A DNA stretch of 5,855 bases. Source: Bacteriovoracaceae bacterium. Its GTDB lineage: Bacteria > Bdellovibrionota > Bacteriovoracia > Bacteriovoracales > Bacteriovoracaceae. Below are positions 1 through 5,855 of this stretch, in pieces. Made by a program: the position numbers and the translations under genes. Where the stretch lies: NCBI GenBank assembly GCA_023151145.1, contig JAKLJM010000158.1:1-5855 (forward strand). Reading direction: 5' to 3'. The notes beneath the pieces were generated by a model. It searched no databases and was not told where the DNA came from. It saw only the letters and a list, made by a program, of their open reading frames with translations. The stretch's first letter is position 1. Every line of letters starts with the position of its first letter.

Positions 1-1
1 T

Positions 2-1366
2 TTAGACTCTAATCTCTTGTTCAATTTTTTGATTTTCAAACTGTGGAAAAGTAAGAATAAAAACCGTCCCTGATGGATAGTTATCAAAAACTTCTATCTT
101 TCCTTCAAAAACGTCGATAAAAGCTTTTACAATTCCCATACCAAGTCCAGTTCCATCTTCCCCACTCGTGCCCCGAACGCTTTGATGAAACTTGCGATTA
201 AATAGATTATTTTTCATCTCATTAGACATGCCTGTTCCATGATCTGCAATTTTAAACACTAACATCGAATCTAATAATTGACCGGTTATTGTGACTTTAT
301 TTCCAGGGTAAGAAAACTTAATAGCATTACTGACGAGGTTTCCAAGGACACTTACCTCTAAGGCATTTGCGTCAGCTCGAATAAAAATATTTTCTGGAAC
401 TTCATTAATATAATCAATTTCTAGCTCTTTTTTATCAGCTAACAAACTAGCACTAAAGACAACGCGATCGAGAAGACTTCTCACATCCACTGCTTCAAAA
501 TCCACATGTCCTAAATCCGAGCGCTCTAAAAGCTTTACTCCTCTTAGAACTTGAGTCAGTTTCAATGAAGAGTTTTGAGCTTTTGACAATAAATCTTTTC
601 TTGGATCATCGTTATCCATTCTTTTTTCTAACATCTTCAAAGATAAATCAATCACACATGAGCTATTAGCAATATCATGAGATAAGATTCTAAGTAGCTG
701 AGTTTTTTCTTCCGTTAATTTTTCTAATTCTTGTTTTTTTTGTTCAATTTCACTTAAAAGCTCAATAGAATTTCGATGTCCTTCGATTATTCGACGAAGC
801 ACTTTAAAAAATTGAAAAACAATATTTACTTCGGGAAAAGTAACATAATACTTCCCAATCTTTCCTTCTATCGAACTAACGACTTTCGCTTTTGGCAACC
901 CGATCAAGGTCGGGGTAATTTCAAACAAGTAATGGTAGGTTTCTAGAAAAATGGGACATTCTTTAAGATTTTTATCAAGAGAGATGGTAATGACAATTTG
1001 TTTGGAGTTTAGTGATTTATATTCAAAGTGAACGGCTTTACCATAAAGATAGCGCGCCACGAACACGCAAGTAAACCAATAACCATTTTTAACAGAAATT
1101 AATCCTGAACCAATTTTCTTAATAAAACTCATGTTGTTATTATTAAGACCGGTGTAGGCAATTTCCCTTGCGGCAAACTCCCGCCCCAAATGTTTTTCTA
1201 GATTTTGATACATTTGAACAAACTGTGACCAATGATGTTTCTTAGAAGAAGCTTTAAGCTCAGCAACGGATAAGCCTGTCCCATGAACCAATAATGATTC
1301 ATCGAGATTATTATTTTTCAGAGCCTCGAAAAATGCACAGGTTGCTAAATTTAATACTTCCATCAT
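2..1366 (-). CDS. Soluble sensor histidine kinase with uncharacterised N-terminal sensor domain
   Basis: This is a complete 454-residue histidine kinase with no signal peptide or membrane span, so it should act in the cytoplasm. Residues 1 to about 190 form a globular domain that loosely resembles the N-terminal sensing domain of some AraC-type regulators; its ligand is unknown. A coiled coil (about 198-225) leads to the phosphoacceptor H box, SHDIAN, with His230. The ATPase domain follows, with the N box LGNLVSNAIKF (Asn343, Asn347), the G1 box DHGTG (375-379), an F box near 389-393 and the G2 box GTGLGMG (405-411). All catalytic motifs look intact. Two ATGs stand in tandem; the AAGG ribosome site lies 4 bases before the first and 7 before the second, so translation may begin at 1363. 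No response regulator is visible, although the gene ends at the window edge and a partner could lie beyond it. The kinase call is firm; the signal sensed is unknown. Confidence 0.93.
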   Translation of the reverse strand: MMEVLNLATCAFFEALKNNNLDESLLVHGTGLSVAELKASSKKHHWSQFVQMYQNLEKHLGREFAAREIAYTGLNNNNMSFIKKIGSGLISVKNGYWFTCVFVARYLYGKAVHFEYKSLNSKQIVITISLDKNLKECPIFLETYHYLFEITPTLIGLPKAKVVSSIEGKIGKYYVTFPEVNIVFQFFKVLRRIIEGHRNSIELLSEIEQKKQELEKLTEEKTQLLRILSHDIANSSCVIDLSLKMLEKRMDNDDPRKDLLSKAQNSSLKLTQVLRGVKLLERSDLGHVDFEAVDVRSLLDRVVFSASLLADKKELEIDYINEVPENIFIRADANALEVSVLGNLVSNAIKFSYPGNKVTITGQLLDSMLVFKIADHGTGMSNEMKNNLFNRKFHQSVRGTSGEDGTGLGMGIVKAFIDVFEGKIEVFDNYPSGTVFILTFPQFENQKIEQEIRV

Positions 1367-1384
1367 TCATCCTTATTATCGAAA

Positions 1385-1414
1385 ACTATCTCCTAAACAA
1401 ATAGGAAATGCCAA
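1385..1414 (-). promoter_or_regulatory. Possible sigma-70 promoter of the histidine kinase
   Basis: On the minus strand TTGGCA (1409-1414; 5 of 6 matches to the -35 consensus) is followed after 18 bases by GATAGT (1385-1390; 4 of 6 to the -10). Transcription would begin near 1378, leaving a very short leader before the ribosome site. It is a match by eye in an AT-rich spacer, so chance is possible. Confidence 0.35.
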
Positions 1415-1441
1415 GGACCTAATTGCAATTTAAGAATATTT

Positions 1442-1931
1442 ATGGAACAAAAAGGTGAATCGGTAGAAATCAAAAATTGGTGGTCGAAGCCAGACGCTGG
1501 ACGAACCACTCTCTACTGTTAGTTATGTATCTGTTTTTATTCCACATTTCATTGGAAATCCAGCGGAAAATCACGAGATTTTACGGAAACTCTATCTAGA
1601 TTTCGACCTTTCTAGCTATCAAATTTCAGATTTAACAGGATGGTCACGGACAGCAATCAGTGATTACCTAAGAAAGAACCAGATCAACAAGGAATCTATA
1701 AAATCACCGATTCCACGCTATGGTGAGAGAGAGGTTTCAGGCGTTCGTGTGCCTCATCAAGCTGAACAAAAAGTAATTCAAAAAATTATGTCATTAAAAT
1801 CCAAGGGCCATTCATTCAGAGAAATAGCCAGACTCCTAACGGAAAGTGGCATTCCTTCAAAGCGTGGTGGCCAGTGGTCAAAAACTACAGTCCAAGAAAT
1901 TTATAAACGTGAACAGGAGAAGAAAAAATGA
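1442..1931 (+). pseudogene. Recombinase-type helix-turn-helix protein, 5' end frame-disrupted
   Basis: The reading frame open from 1467 to the TGA at 1931 encodes about 154 residues that look like real protein. A first helix-turn-helix (YQISDLTGWSRTAISDYLRK, about 1617-1676) is followed by a linker and a segment typical of the 'recombinase' DNA-binding domain of large serine recombinases (GHSFREIARLL, GIPSKRGGQWS, then TVQEIYKR). The resolvase catalytic domain is absent, so it is not a complete recombinase. No ATG, GTG or TTG lies in this frame before an internal GTG at 1749, which would delete the first helix-turn-helix. An ATG at 1442 opens another frame that ends at the TAG at 1520-1522. 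Removing one A from the A5 run at 1472-1476 would join the two into a protein of about 162 residues. It may be a frameshifted gene, a sequencing error, or a gene using a rare start. The 3' end is intact and overlaps the next gene. The DNA-binding role is inferred from the motifs. Confidence 0.6.
1915..1920 (+). promoter_or_regulatory. Strong ribosome binding site for the 52-residue small protein
   Basis: AGGAGA lies 7 bases before the ATG at 1928, inside the last codons of the preceding reading frame. This near-ideal site, together with the ATGA stop/start overlap, is the main evidence that the small downstream gene is translated, probably coupled to the gene before it. Confidence 0.7.
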
Positions 1932-2086
1932 AAGCAGTAGCAGAAATAGTAACAGCAATTATTTTACTAGCGTCAGGTGGCTACCTTGCACCAAAAGCAA
2001 TTGAAAGTTTTAAAAAGGAAACTCTAGTGAAGATTGATAAAGGTCTTCCGCCACTTCAAACTTTTTCTCAGAAACTACAGAGGTAA
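1928..2086 (+). CDS. Small single-span membrane or exported protein, 52 residues, unknown function
   Basis: I do not recognise this protein. It starts at an ATG that overlaps the upstream TGA (ATGA), behind a strong AGGAGA site, and ends at TAA 2084-2086. Residues 4-20 (VAEIVTAIILLASGGYL) are hydrophobic and could be a membrane anchor or an uncleaved signal. The rest is a basic, polar tail ending LPPLQTFSQKLQR, with six lysines between residues 23 and 49. No cysteines or catalytic motifs are seen. The overlap suggests translational coupling to the recombinase-type DNA-binding gene, so the two probably act or move as a pair. It converges on the CDF transporter gene, with 33 bases between their stops. 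Being coding is well supported by the start signals; any role (small membrane effector, toxin-like peptide, accessory of the DNA-binding protein) is a guess. Confidence 0.62.
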   Translation: MKAVAEIVTAIILLASGGYLAPKAIESFKKETLVKIDKGLPPLQTFSQKLQR

Positions 2087-2119
2087 TATGACTGTATCGC
2101 CAATGGCCTTGTAATATAA

Positions 2120-2965
2120 TTAACCACATTTATTAGAACAACATGAGTCTTTTACAGGCTCTGCTTTCTTGATTTTTGATAACTTAATTATGCTAATACC
2201 GCCTCTGATTACAATCAATGAAACAATACCTCCAATGAGCAAATCAGGAAGATTACTCTTAAAAAAGTAAACAAGCAGACCAGAAACAATTACCCCTGTA
2301 TTAACGATTACATCATTAGCAGAGAATATCCAACTGGCCTTCATGTGAACTTCACCGTCTTTATGCTTATGAATCAAAGCTAGACACCAAACATTTGCGA
2401 AAAGAGCAACAATTGAAACCATGATCATATAATTTGAAAGTGGTTCACTCCCAAAATAGAATTTTCTGCCGACCTCGACTAAGCATAACAGGCCAAGAGA
2501 AATTTGCATTATTCCGCTAAAATATGCAGCCTTATGCTTCATTGCGACTGCCTTTCCAACCGCATAAAGACTTAAACCATATACAAATGAATCAGCTAAC
2601 ATATCAAGTCCATCAGCAAGAAGCCCCGTAGACTCAGCATAAATCCCTAAAACAATCTCAACTACAAACATCGTAAAATTTATACTCAATAAATATTTTA
2701 ATGTTTTTGCTTCTACGCTCGGACTTATATCTGGAATATCATTTTCAAATACCTCCTGCGAACTTATTAAGTCACCGGGAAGAGAAATAGCATTTAAAGT
2801 CTCCATTATTTGGTGCTTATCCACACTATGATAGAAATGAACAATTCTAGACTCTAAATCAAACTCCATCTTCGCACTTGGGTCTAATTTTTCCATCAAT
2901 CCTTCGATCATTTTTATTTCCGAAGGACAATCCATTTTTTTTATTCTCACAGACGTTTTATTCAT
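2120..2965 (-). CDS. CDF-type cation transporter with N-terminal HMA-like domain and Cys-rich tail
   Basis: This 281-residue inner-membrane protein belongs to the cation diffusion facilitator superfamily, whose members usually export divalent metal ions from the cytoplasm in exchange for protons. Residues 1 to about 75 resemble a small metal-binding (HMA) domain, with MDCPSE (11-16) in place of the usual MxCxxC, so one Cys is missing. About six membrane segments span 88-260. The transport site looks atypical: the second segment carries DGLDMLAD, giving Asp121 and Asp125 where zinc exporters have His and Asp, and the fifth carries FSANDVIVN (Asp218, Asn222) rather than HxxxD. The usual cytoplasmic C-terminal domain is missing; the protein ends in a short tail with CCSNKC (275-280). 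Its ATG abuts the TAA of the iron permease gene with no gap, so they are co-transcribed. An AAGG ribosome site precedes the start by about 12 bases. The family is secure; substrate (Fe, Mn, Zn or other) is not. Confidence 0.88.
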   Translation of the reverse strand: MNKTSVRIKKMDCPSEIKMIEGLMEKLDPSAKMEFDLESRIVHFYHSVDKHQIMETLNAISLPGDLISSQEVFENDIPDISPSVEAKTLKYLLSINFTMFVVEIVLGIYAESTGLLADGLDMLADSFVYGLSLYAVGKAVAMKHKAAYFSGIMQISLGLLCLVEVGRKFYFGSEPLSNYMIMVSIVALFANVWCLALIHKHKDGEVHMKASWIFSANDVIVNTGVIVSGLLVYFFKSNLPDLLIGGIVSLIVIRGGISIIKLSKIKKAEPVKDSCCSNKCG

Positions 2966-4846
2966 TTATGCAACACCTTTTATAAGCTTCAATCTAGAGA
3001 TAATGAAGAAAGACAGTACTAAAACTATCATCGTCAATTGTGCGACTAATACCTCTAAGGTCGAATTAAAGCCCAACTCAGGAAGAGAAAAAACATCTAA
3101 AGACGTTTGTGAAAATATGCCTGTCTTCTGAAGAGCACCAATCCCTTTACCTAAGAAAATTGTCGATAAACTCAAAATTAATATAGTCGATGCCTTAAAT
3201 AGATATTTTAAGTTTAGCTTGATTGAAAATTTAATTGCAAATGCAATGATCAAGAAGGTTAACAGCACTGCTGATATTGCGCCAAGTCCAACGAAGTAAT
3301 GTTGATGGCCATCAAGAATTAAAATCTTAATAAAAAGTATCGTTTCAAATATTTCTCTAAAAGATGCGGTAAATGCAATTAAAAATAAGGCAAGACCTTT
3401 TCCACTGCCAAGAGAGCTATCTACTGCTGTTAGTAATTTGTGTTTTAATTTGGAAACATCTGTATTTTTATGCATCCAATAACCGACGTAGAACAACATC
3501 AAAGACGCAATCAGGGCAGTATAACCTTCGAGTGATTCAGCGATTTCTCCAGTTATATTGATATATCTACTTAGAAAGATGTATGCAACTAATCCAAAAG
3601 CAATGGAAGAAACCCAGCCTAAATGAATATGCTTATTAAAAACAGTCGCATTAGATTTTCTTGTAAGACTAAGCAGTAAAAATAATATAAGACCCGCTTC
3701 AAAGGCTTCTCTAAGTACAATACCAAAAGACATTAAAAACGATGATGTATTTGTTTTTTTGATTATTGAAGAATCTATTGTTCCTTGGAGCTTACTCAGT
3801 ATTGGATTTAATACTAATTCAACTTCATCATTACTAGCTCCATCAGAAATTAAGCCACGATATTTTGCCAACAAAGTCTCTAGCTCAATAACTAAATTCC
3901 CGTTTTTTGACTTTAGAATTCCCTCTACAGGCTCCACGCCTTGAAGGTAGGCAGAAAGTGAAAGATTTTTTGCCTCTTTAACTTTACCTGACTTATATAA
4001 AGAAAAACTTTCCTTTAATTCCTTTATTGCCTTTTTTAAATAAATTTCAACTTGTCCTTTATTCCCATTTGAAGGAGGCGATGAATTGATGTCCCTTACT
4101 GCGGCCATCATTCCCATTAAATCATCTTCTTTGATATCAAATCTTTTTTGAATTTCATTATCTGAAAGGGACGAACTTTCTTTACTACCTAAAACCAAAC
4201 CTGCTTTCTTCTCAATATTTTTAAAGCGAAAACTAGATACATAATAAGCCAAGGACCAACGATCTTCTTTTGAAAGATAGTCATGAGCGGCCATTCCTGT
4301 TCCATTTACTCCTAAAGTGATTGTGTTATATGCTCCATAAGGGGATACATTTCTCATCCTCTCTAAGTCGTGAAAATTTGTGGGGCTTGGTTCCAGCCCT
4401 TTTCCAGCCTCTCCATCACCGTATCCACTCTGTCCGTGGCAACTCATACAGTTATTTTCATACAGATTAGCTGCCTTTGCTAAATTAACTTCTGTTTCTG
4501 GATAGGTTAAAAGGTTAAATTGTTTTAAAATTTCTGACTTTATTGTATTTGCAAGAGAAGAAACCTCACCAACATTTCTTTTGTCTAAAATTGCTTGATT
4601 GAGTTTTTGAATACTAGAACTTAAACTTTGATTGTAACTGTTCTCTTTTGCAATCCTTAGAACTTCACTAGAGAAATCTATTTGCTCTTGATACTCTTCT
4701 TTACTTTTTACTTTTCCATTATCTACTGCTTCGCCATAATCCTGAGCTAAGTAGCTCAAAAGGTGGACCGCCAATTGGTTCTCTTTGGTCGACGCAAAAG
4801 CGGTAGAACTTAAAGTAATAAAAAAACAAAACAGAATCTTACTCAT
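2966..4846 (-). CDS. Cytochrome c-FTR1 iron permease fusion
   Basis: I place the start at the ATG 4844-4846, giving 626 residues that begin MSKILFCFFITLSSTAFAS, a clear signal peptide; a more upstream ATG at 4909 would bury it behind 21 residues. Numbering here is from 4846. After a helical periplasmic region comes a mono-haem cytochrome c domain: CMSCH at 133-137 and a likely axial Met185 in GTGMAAHD. A helical linker containing the EPVE motif (about 306-308) follows, then an FTR1 permease of about seven membrane segments (about 368-620). Both iron-channel REXXE motifs are intact: REAFE at 379-383 and REIFE at 497-501, and the family signature YWMH (457-460) is present. Fused proteins of this kind are known in proteobacteria. 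FTR1 permeases carry iron coupled to redox steps, so the haem domain probably exchanges electrons with iron at the outer face. The gene overlaps the regulator by 8 bases and abuts the CDF gene. Confidence 0.93.
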   Translation of the reverse strand: MSKILFCFFITLSSTAFASTKENQLAVHLLSYLAQDYGEAVDNGKVKSKEEYQEQIDFSSEVLRIAKENSYNQSLSSSIQKLNQAILDKRNVGEVSSLANTIKSEILKQFNLLTYPETEVNLAKAANLYENNCMSCHGQSGYGDGEAGKGLEPSPTNFHDLERMRNVSPYGAYNTITLGVNGTGMAAHDYLSKEDRWSLAYYVSSFRFKNIEKKAGLVLGSKESSSLSDNEIQKRFDIKEDDLMGMMAAVRDINSSPPSNGNKGQVEIYLKKAIKELKESFSLYKSGKVKEAKNLSLSAYLQGVEPVEGILKSKNGNLVIELETLLAKYRGLISDGASNDEVELVLNPILSKLQGTIDSSIIKKTNTSSFLMSFGIVLREAFEAGLILFLLLSLTRKSNATVFNKHIHLGWVSSIAFGLVAYIFLSRYINITGEIAESLEGYTALIASLMLFYVGYWMHKNTDVSKLKHKLLTAVDSSLGSGKGLALFLIAFTASFREIFETILFIKILILDGHQHYFVGLGAISAVLLTFLIIAFAIKFSIKLNLKYLFKASTILILSLSTIFLGKGIGALQKTGIFSQTSLDVFSLPELGFNSTLEVLVAQLTMIVLVLSFFIISRLKLIKGVA

Positions 4847-5375
4847 TCTCACTGTCTTTCTCCATAGAATGTATATTTTCACAAAGGCCACAACCAATTT
4901 CAGGGTCACATTGTAAGTAGTATTTTTGAAACTCTTTTAAAAATTGCAGAACAACCTTGCGATCAGAACGTAAAAATTGAACAAACTTAAGTAGAGCTTC
5001 GCCGGTATCATCCGATAGTAAATGTTCTATTTTACAGCTATCCGTAGCAGCAGTCTGTTGAGACAGACCCAAAACTTCAGTCAGCAGAACAATCATTGTT
5101 TGCCTCTTGTTGGCAATCTTTTCGACTAACGCAATAGAATGCTTTGGAAGCGAAATAAAATTTTCTTTTACTTTAACAAGATTTTTTTCTGACAGCTTTT
5201 TGAGCTGTAAGTGGACAGCATTTCTGCTAACGCCAAGTTCTTTAGCAATTGTTGAAGCCCTAAGTCGGTCGTCTTTTTTTAAAAATGAATAAATGGCCAA
5301 GAGATAATGGGTTTCAGAATGTGATAATTCATTTTCTCCATATTCTTTCCAATACTGTTCAAATTGAAATTCCAA
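4839..5375 (-). CDS. DtxR/MntR-like metal-dependent transcriptional regulator
   Basis: This 178-residue protein starts at TTG (5373-5375): an in-frame stop lies just upstream and GAGG sits 5 bases before it, so no other start extends it. A winged helix-turn-helix spans about 20-75 (IAKELGVSRNAVHLQLKKL). A dimerisation and metal region follows, whose motif SCKIEHLLSDD (113-123) matches the CxxEH metal ligands of DtxR (Cys114, Glu117, His118). By my alignment, other ligands differ: the DtxR Met10 position is His23, and the positions of His79, Glu83 and His98 hold Arg, Ile and Thr. The C-terminus carries a further Cys cluster, Cys156, Cys162 and Cys165, with His169, and no SH3-like domain; length lies between MntR (about 140) and DtxR (about 226). 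It heads the operon with the iron permease and CDF transporter and sits behind an iron-box palindrome, implying metal-dependent autorepression. Family call is good; the metal, probably Fe or Mn, is inferred. Confidence 0.85.
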   Translation of the reverse strand: MEFQFEQYWKEYGENELSHSETHYLLAIYSFLKKDDRLRASTIAKELGVSRNAVHLQLKKLSEKNLVKVKENFISLPKHSIALVEKIANKRQTMIVLLTEVLGLSQQTAATDSCKIEHLLSDDTGEALLKFVQFLRSDRKVVLQFLKEFQKYYLQCDPEIGCGLCENIHSMEKDSENE

Positions 5376-5389
5376 GGTATCCTCTTTTG

Positions 5390-5407
5390 TGTTAGGCTAG
5401 CCTAACA
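5390..5407. promoter_or_regulatory. Iron-box-like operator, perfect 18-bp palindrome
   Basis: TGTTAGGCTAGCCTAACA reads identically on both strands. Its core TTAGGCTAGCCTAA resembles the DtxR/IdeR iron box (TTAGG and CCTAA half-sites). It overlaps the -10 hexamer and the likely transcription start of the DtxR-like regulator, whose TTG begins 15 bases further on. A repressor bound here would block RNA polymerase, so autoregulation of the whole three-gene operon is the natural inference. Confidence 0.8.
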
Positions 5408-5432
5408 TATTCTTTCCCCAGTGGCTTGTCAA
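5404..5432 (-). promoter_or_regulatory. Sigma-70 promoter of the regulator/iron permease/CDF operon
   Basis: On the minus strand a perfect -35 TTGACA (5427-5432) is followed after exactly 17 bases by TATGTT (5404-5409; 4 of 6 to TATAAT). Transcription would start near 5397, giving a leader of about 20 bases before the TTG start at 5375. The last four bases of the -10 are the first four of the operator palindrome. Confidence 0.75.
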
Positions 5433-5435
5433 GTT

Positions 5436-5462
5436 CACCTAACACATGAGGTGTACAACACC
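5436..5462. repeat. Overlapping inverted repeats upstream of the operon promoter
   Basis: Two short inverted repeats share an arm: CACCT (5436-5440) with AGGTG (5449-5453) over an 8-base spacer, and GGTGT with ACACC around ACA (5450-5462). The first also contains CCTAACA (5438-5444), an exact copy of one half of the operator at 5401-5407, 37 bases away and just upstream of the -35. It may be an accessory site for the DtxR-like protein or for a second regulator. No other clear signal is seen between here and 5596. Confidence 0.4.
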
Positions 5463-5596
5463 GTTTTCAAGCACAGAAGATGACCTGCTTAAAATACAGT
5501 CCTTTTGTCCTAAGAATGAGTGTGAAAGGAAGAATTTTTACAGAAAAAAAATTAAGAAATGTCACAAAATAGGCGCAGCTAACGTAATAGAGTGTG

Positions 5597-5855
5597 ATGA
5601 ATGAGAAAAAAATTGCAAGAAAACTCGTCAGTCATAGACTAAAACAACTTAGAGAAATCTTCACTTCACAAGGTGTCGGCGATAAAACAAAATGAACGTC
5701 AATGGCTAAAGAACTACCATGATTTTTTAAATACCGAAGATATTACTGTACCGCCTGAATTATCTCATCGAGTGTTAAAACTCATAAAAAAGCGCATGCA
5801 GCCATCGGTCACACAAATATTTGTTAAATTACTAATCCTTCATGTACCTATTGGC
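5597..5855 (+). CDS. Unrecognised protein, 5' part only, with apparent frame break; runs off the window
   Basis: I do not recognise this gene. An ATG at 5597 opens a frame of 32 residues (start MNEKKIARKLVSHRLKQL, basic and helical) that stops at TGA 5693-5695. A second frame, open from 5643 to the window end with no good start of its own, reads as convincing protein: NERQWLKNYHDFL, then VPPELSHRVLKLIKKRM, then VTQIFVKLLILHVPIG, which may be entering a membrane segment. Joining them needs a one-base shift between about 5643 and 5692, for example one A fewer in the A4 run at 5689-5692. It could be a frameshifted gene, a sequence error or two overlapping genes. A helical cytoplasmic head with a Pro-rich junction before a hydrophobic stretch is reminiscent of anti-sigma-type membrane proteins, but that is a guess. 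The ribosome site (AGAG, 5589-5592) is weak. It is transcribed away from the metal operon, and the half-sites in between are too far off to imply shared control. Confidence 0.45.

Noticed and set aside
1478..1522. tRNA-like 3' end on the minus strand (GGTTCG, then CCACCA)
   Set aside because: The suggestive pieces do not fold: the bases flanking the would-be T-loop do not pair and no acceptor or anticodon stem follows, so neither a tRNA nor an attachment site can be claimed.
1749..1931. GTG at 1749 as the true start of a 60-residue protein
   Set aside because: The same frame upstream encodes a convincing helix-turn-helix that this start would discard, and there is no well-spaced ribosome site.
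2087..2119. Bidirectional terminator between the convergent small gene and CDF gene
   Set aside because: Only a 3-bp GCC/GGC hairpin without a T-run is present; too weak to call.
3373..3561. 62-codon plus-strand open frame
   Set aside because: It lies antisense inside the well-supported FTR1 domain and has no family signature; a shadow.
3759..3944. 61-codon plus-strand open frame
   Set aside because: Antisense to the linker of the cytochrome c-FTR1 gene, low-complexity Ser/Thr composition, no start signals.
4847..4909. Upstream ATG start for the iron permease gene (647 residues)
   Set aside because: It would place 21 residues ahead of a textbook signal peptide and overlap the regulator gene by 71 bases; the ATG at 4846 gives a normal exported protein and an 8-base overlap.
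5107..5292. 61-codon plus-strand open frame
   Set aside because: Antisense to the helix-turn-helix of the DtxR-like regulator; a shadow.
5517..5525. Third CCTAA half-site facing the right-hand gene
   Set aside because: A five-base match without a partner arm is expected by chance in this AT-rich spacer.

Overview
The window is AT-rich, densely coded bacterial DNA. It holds a complete sensor kinase gene, a compact metal-handling operon, two small accessory genes and the start of one further gene that runs off the right edge. The AT bias, the orphan soluble kinase with an unusual sensor domain, the fused cytochrome c/FTR1 permease and the small recombinase-like DNA-binding protein would fit a low-GC member of the Bdellovibrio/Bacteriovorax group or another proteobacterium of the old delta class. 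That placement is an impression; no rRNA or other marker is present.

Layout. Positions 2-1366 (minus) encode a soluble histidine kinase, with a plausible promoter at 1385-1414. Positions 1442-2086 (plus) carry a small cassette. Its first part is a recombinase-type helix-turn-helix protein whose 5' end lacks a usable start in frame and looks frameshifted. Its second part is a 52-residue single-span protein that starts inside the stop of the first (ATGA overlap) behind a strong ribosome binding site; it is too short for ordinary gene finders. Positions 2120-5375 (minus) form a three-gene operon. Positions 5597-5855 (plus) hold the 5' part of an unrecognised gene with an apparent frame break, truncated by the window edge.

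The operon is the main biological unit. A DtxR-like metal-dependent regulator (TTG start, 4839-5375) overlaps by 8 bases a secreted/membrane cytochrome c-FTR1 iron permease fusion (2966-4846). That gene is directly abutted (TAA then ATG, no gap) by a CDF-type cation transporter with an N-terminal HMA-like domain and a Cys-rich tail (2120-2965). In front of the regulator is a near-consensus sigma-70 promoter (TTGACA, 17 bp, TATGTT). A perfect 18-bp palindrome of the iron-box type (TGTTAGGCTAGCCTAACA) overlaps the -10. The simplest reading is an autoregulated iron homeostasis operon. The regulator senses cytoplasmic metal and shuts off its own operon, the permease takes in iron with the periplasmic haem domain supplying redox chemistry, and the CDF protein moves a cation out or into another compartment. 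Pairing an importer with a CDF transporter, and the altered metal ligands in both the regulator and the CDF protein, are the unusual points.
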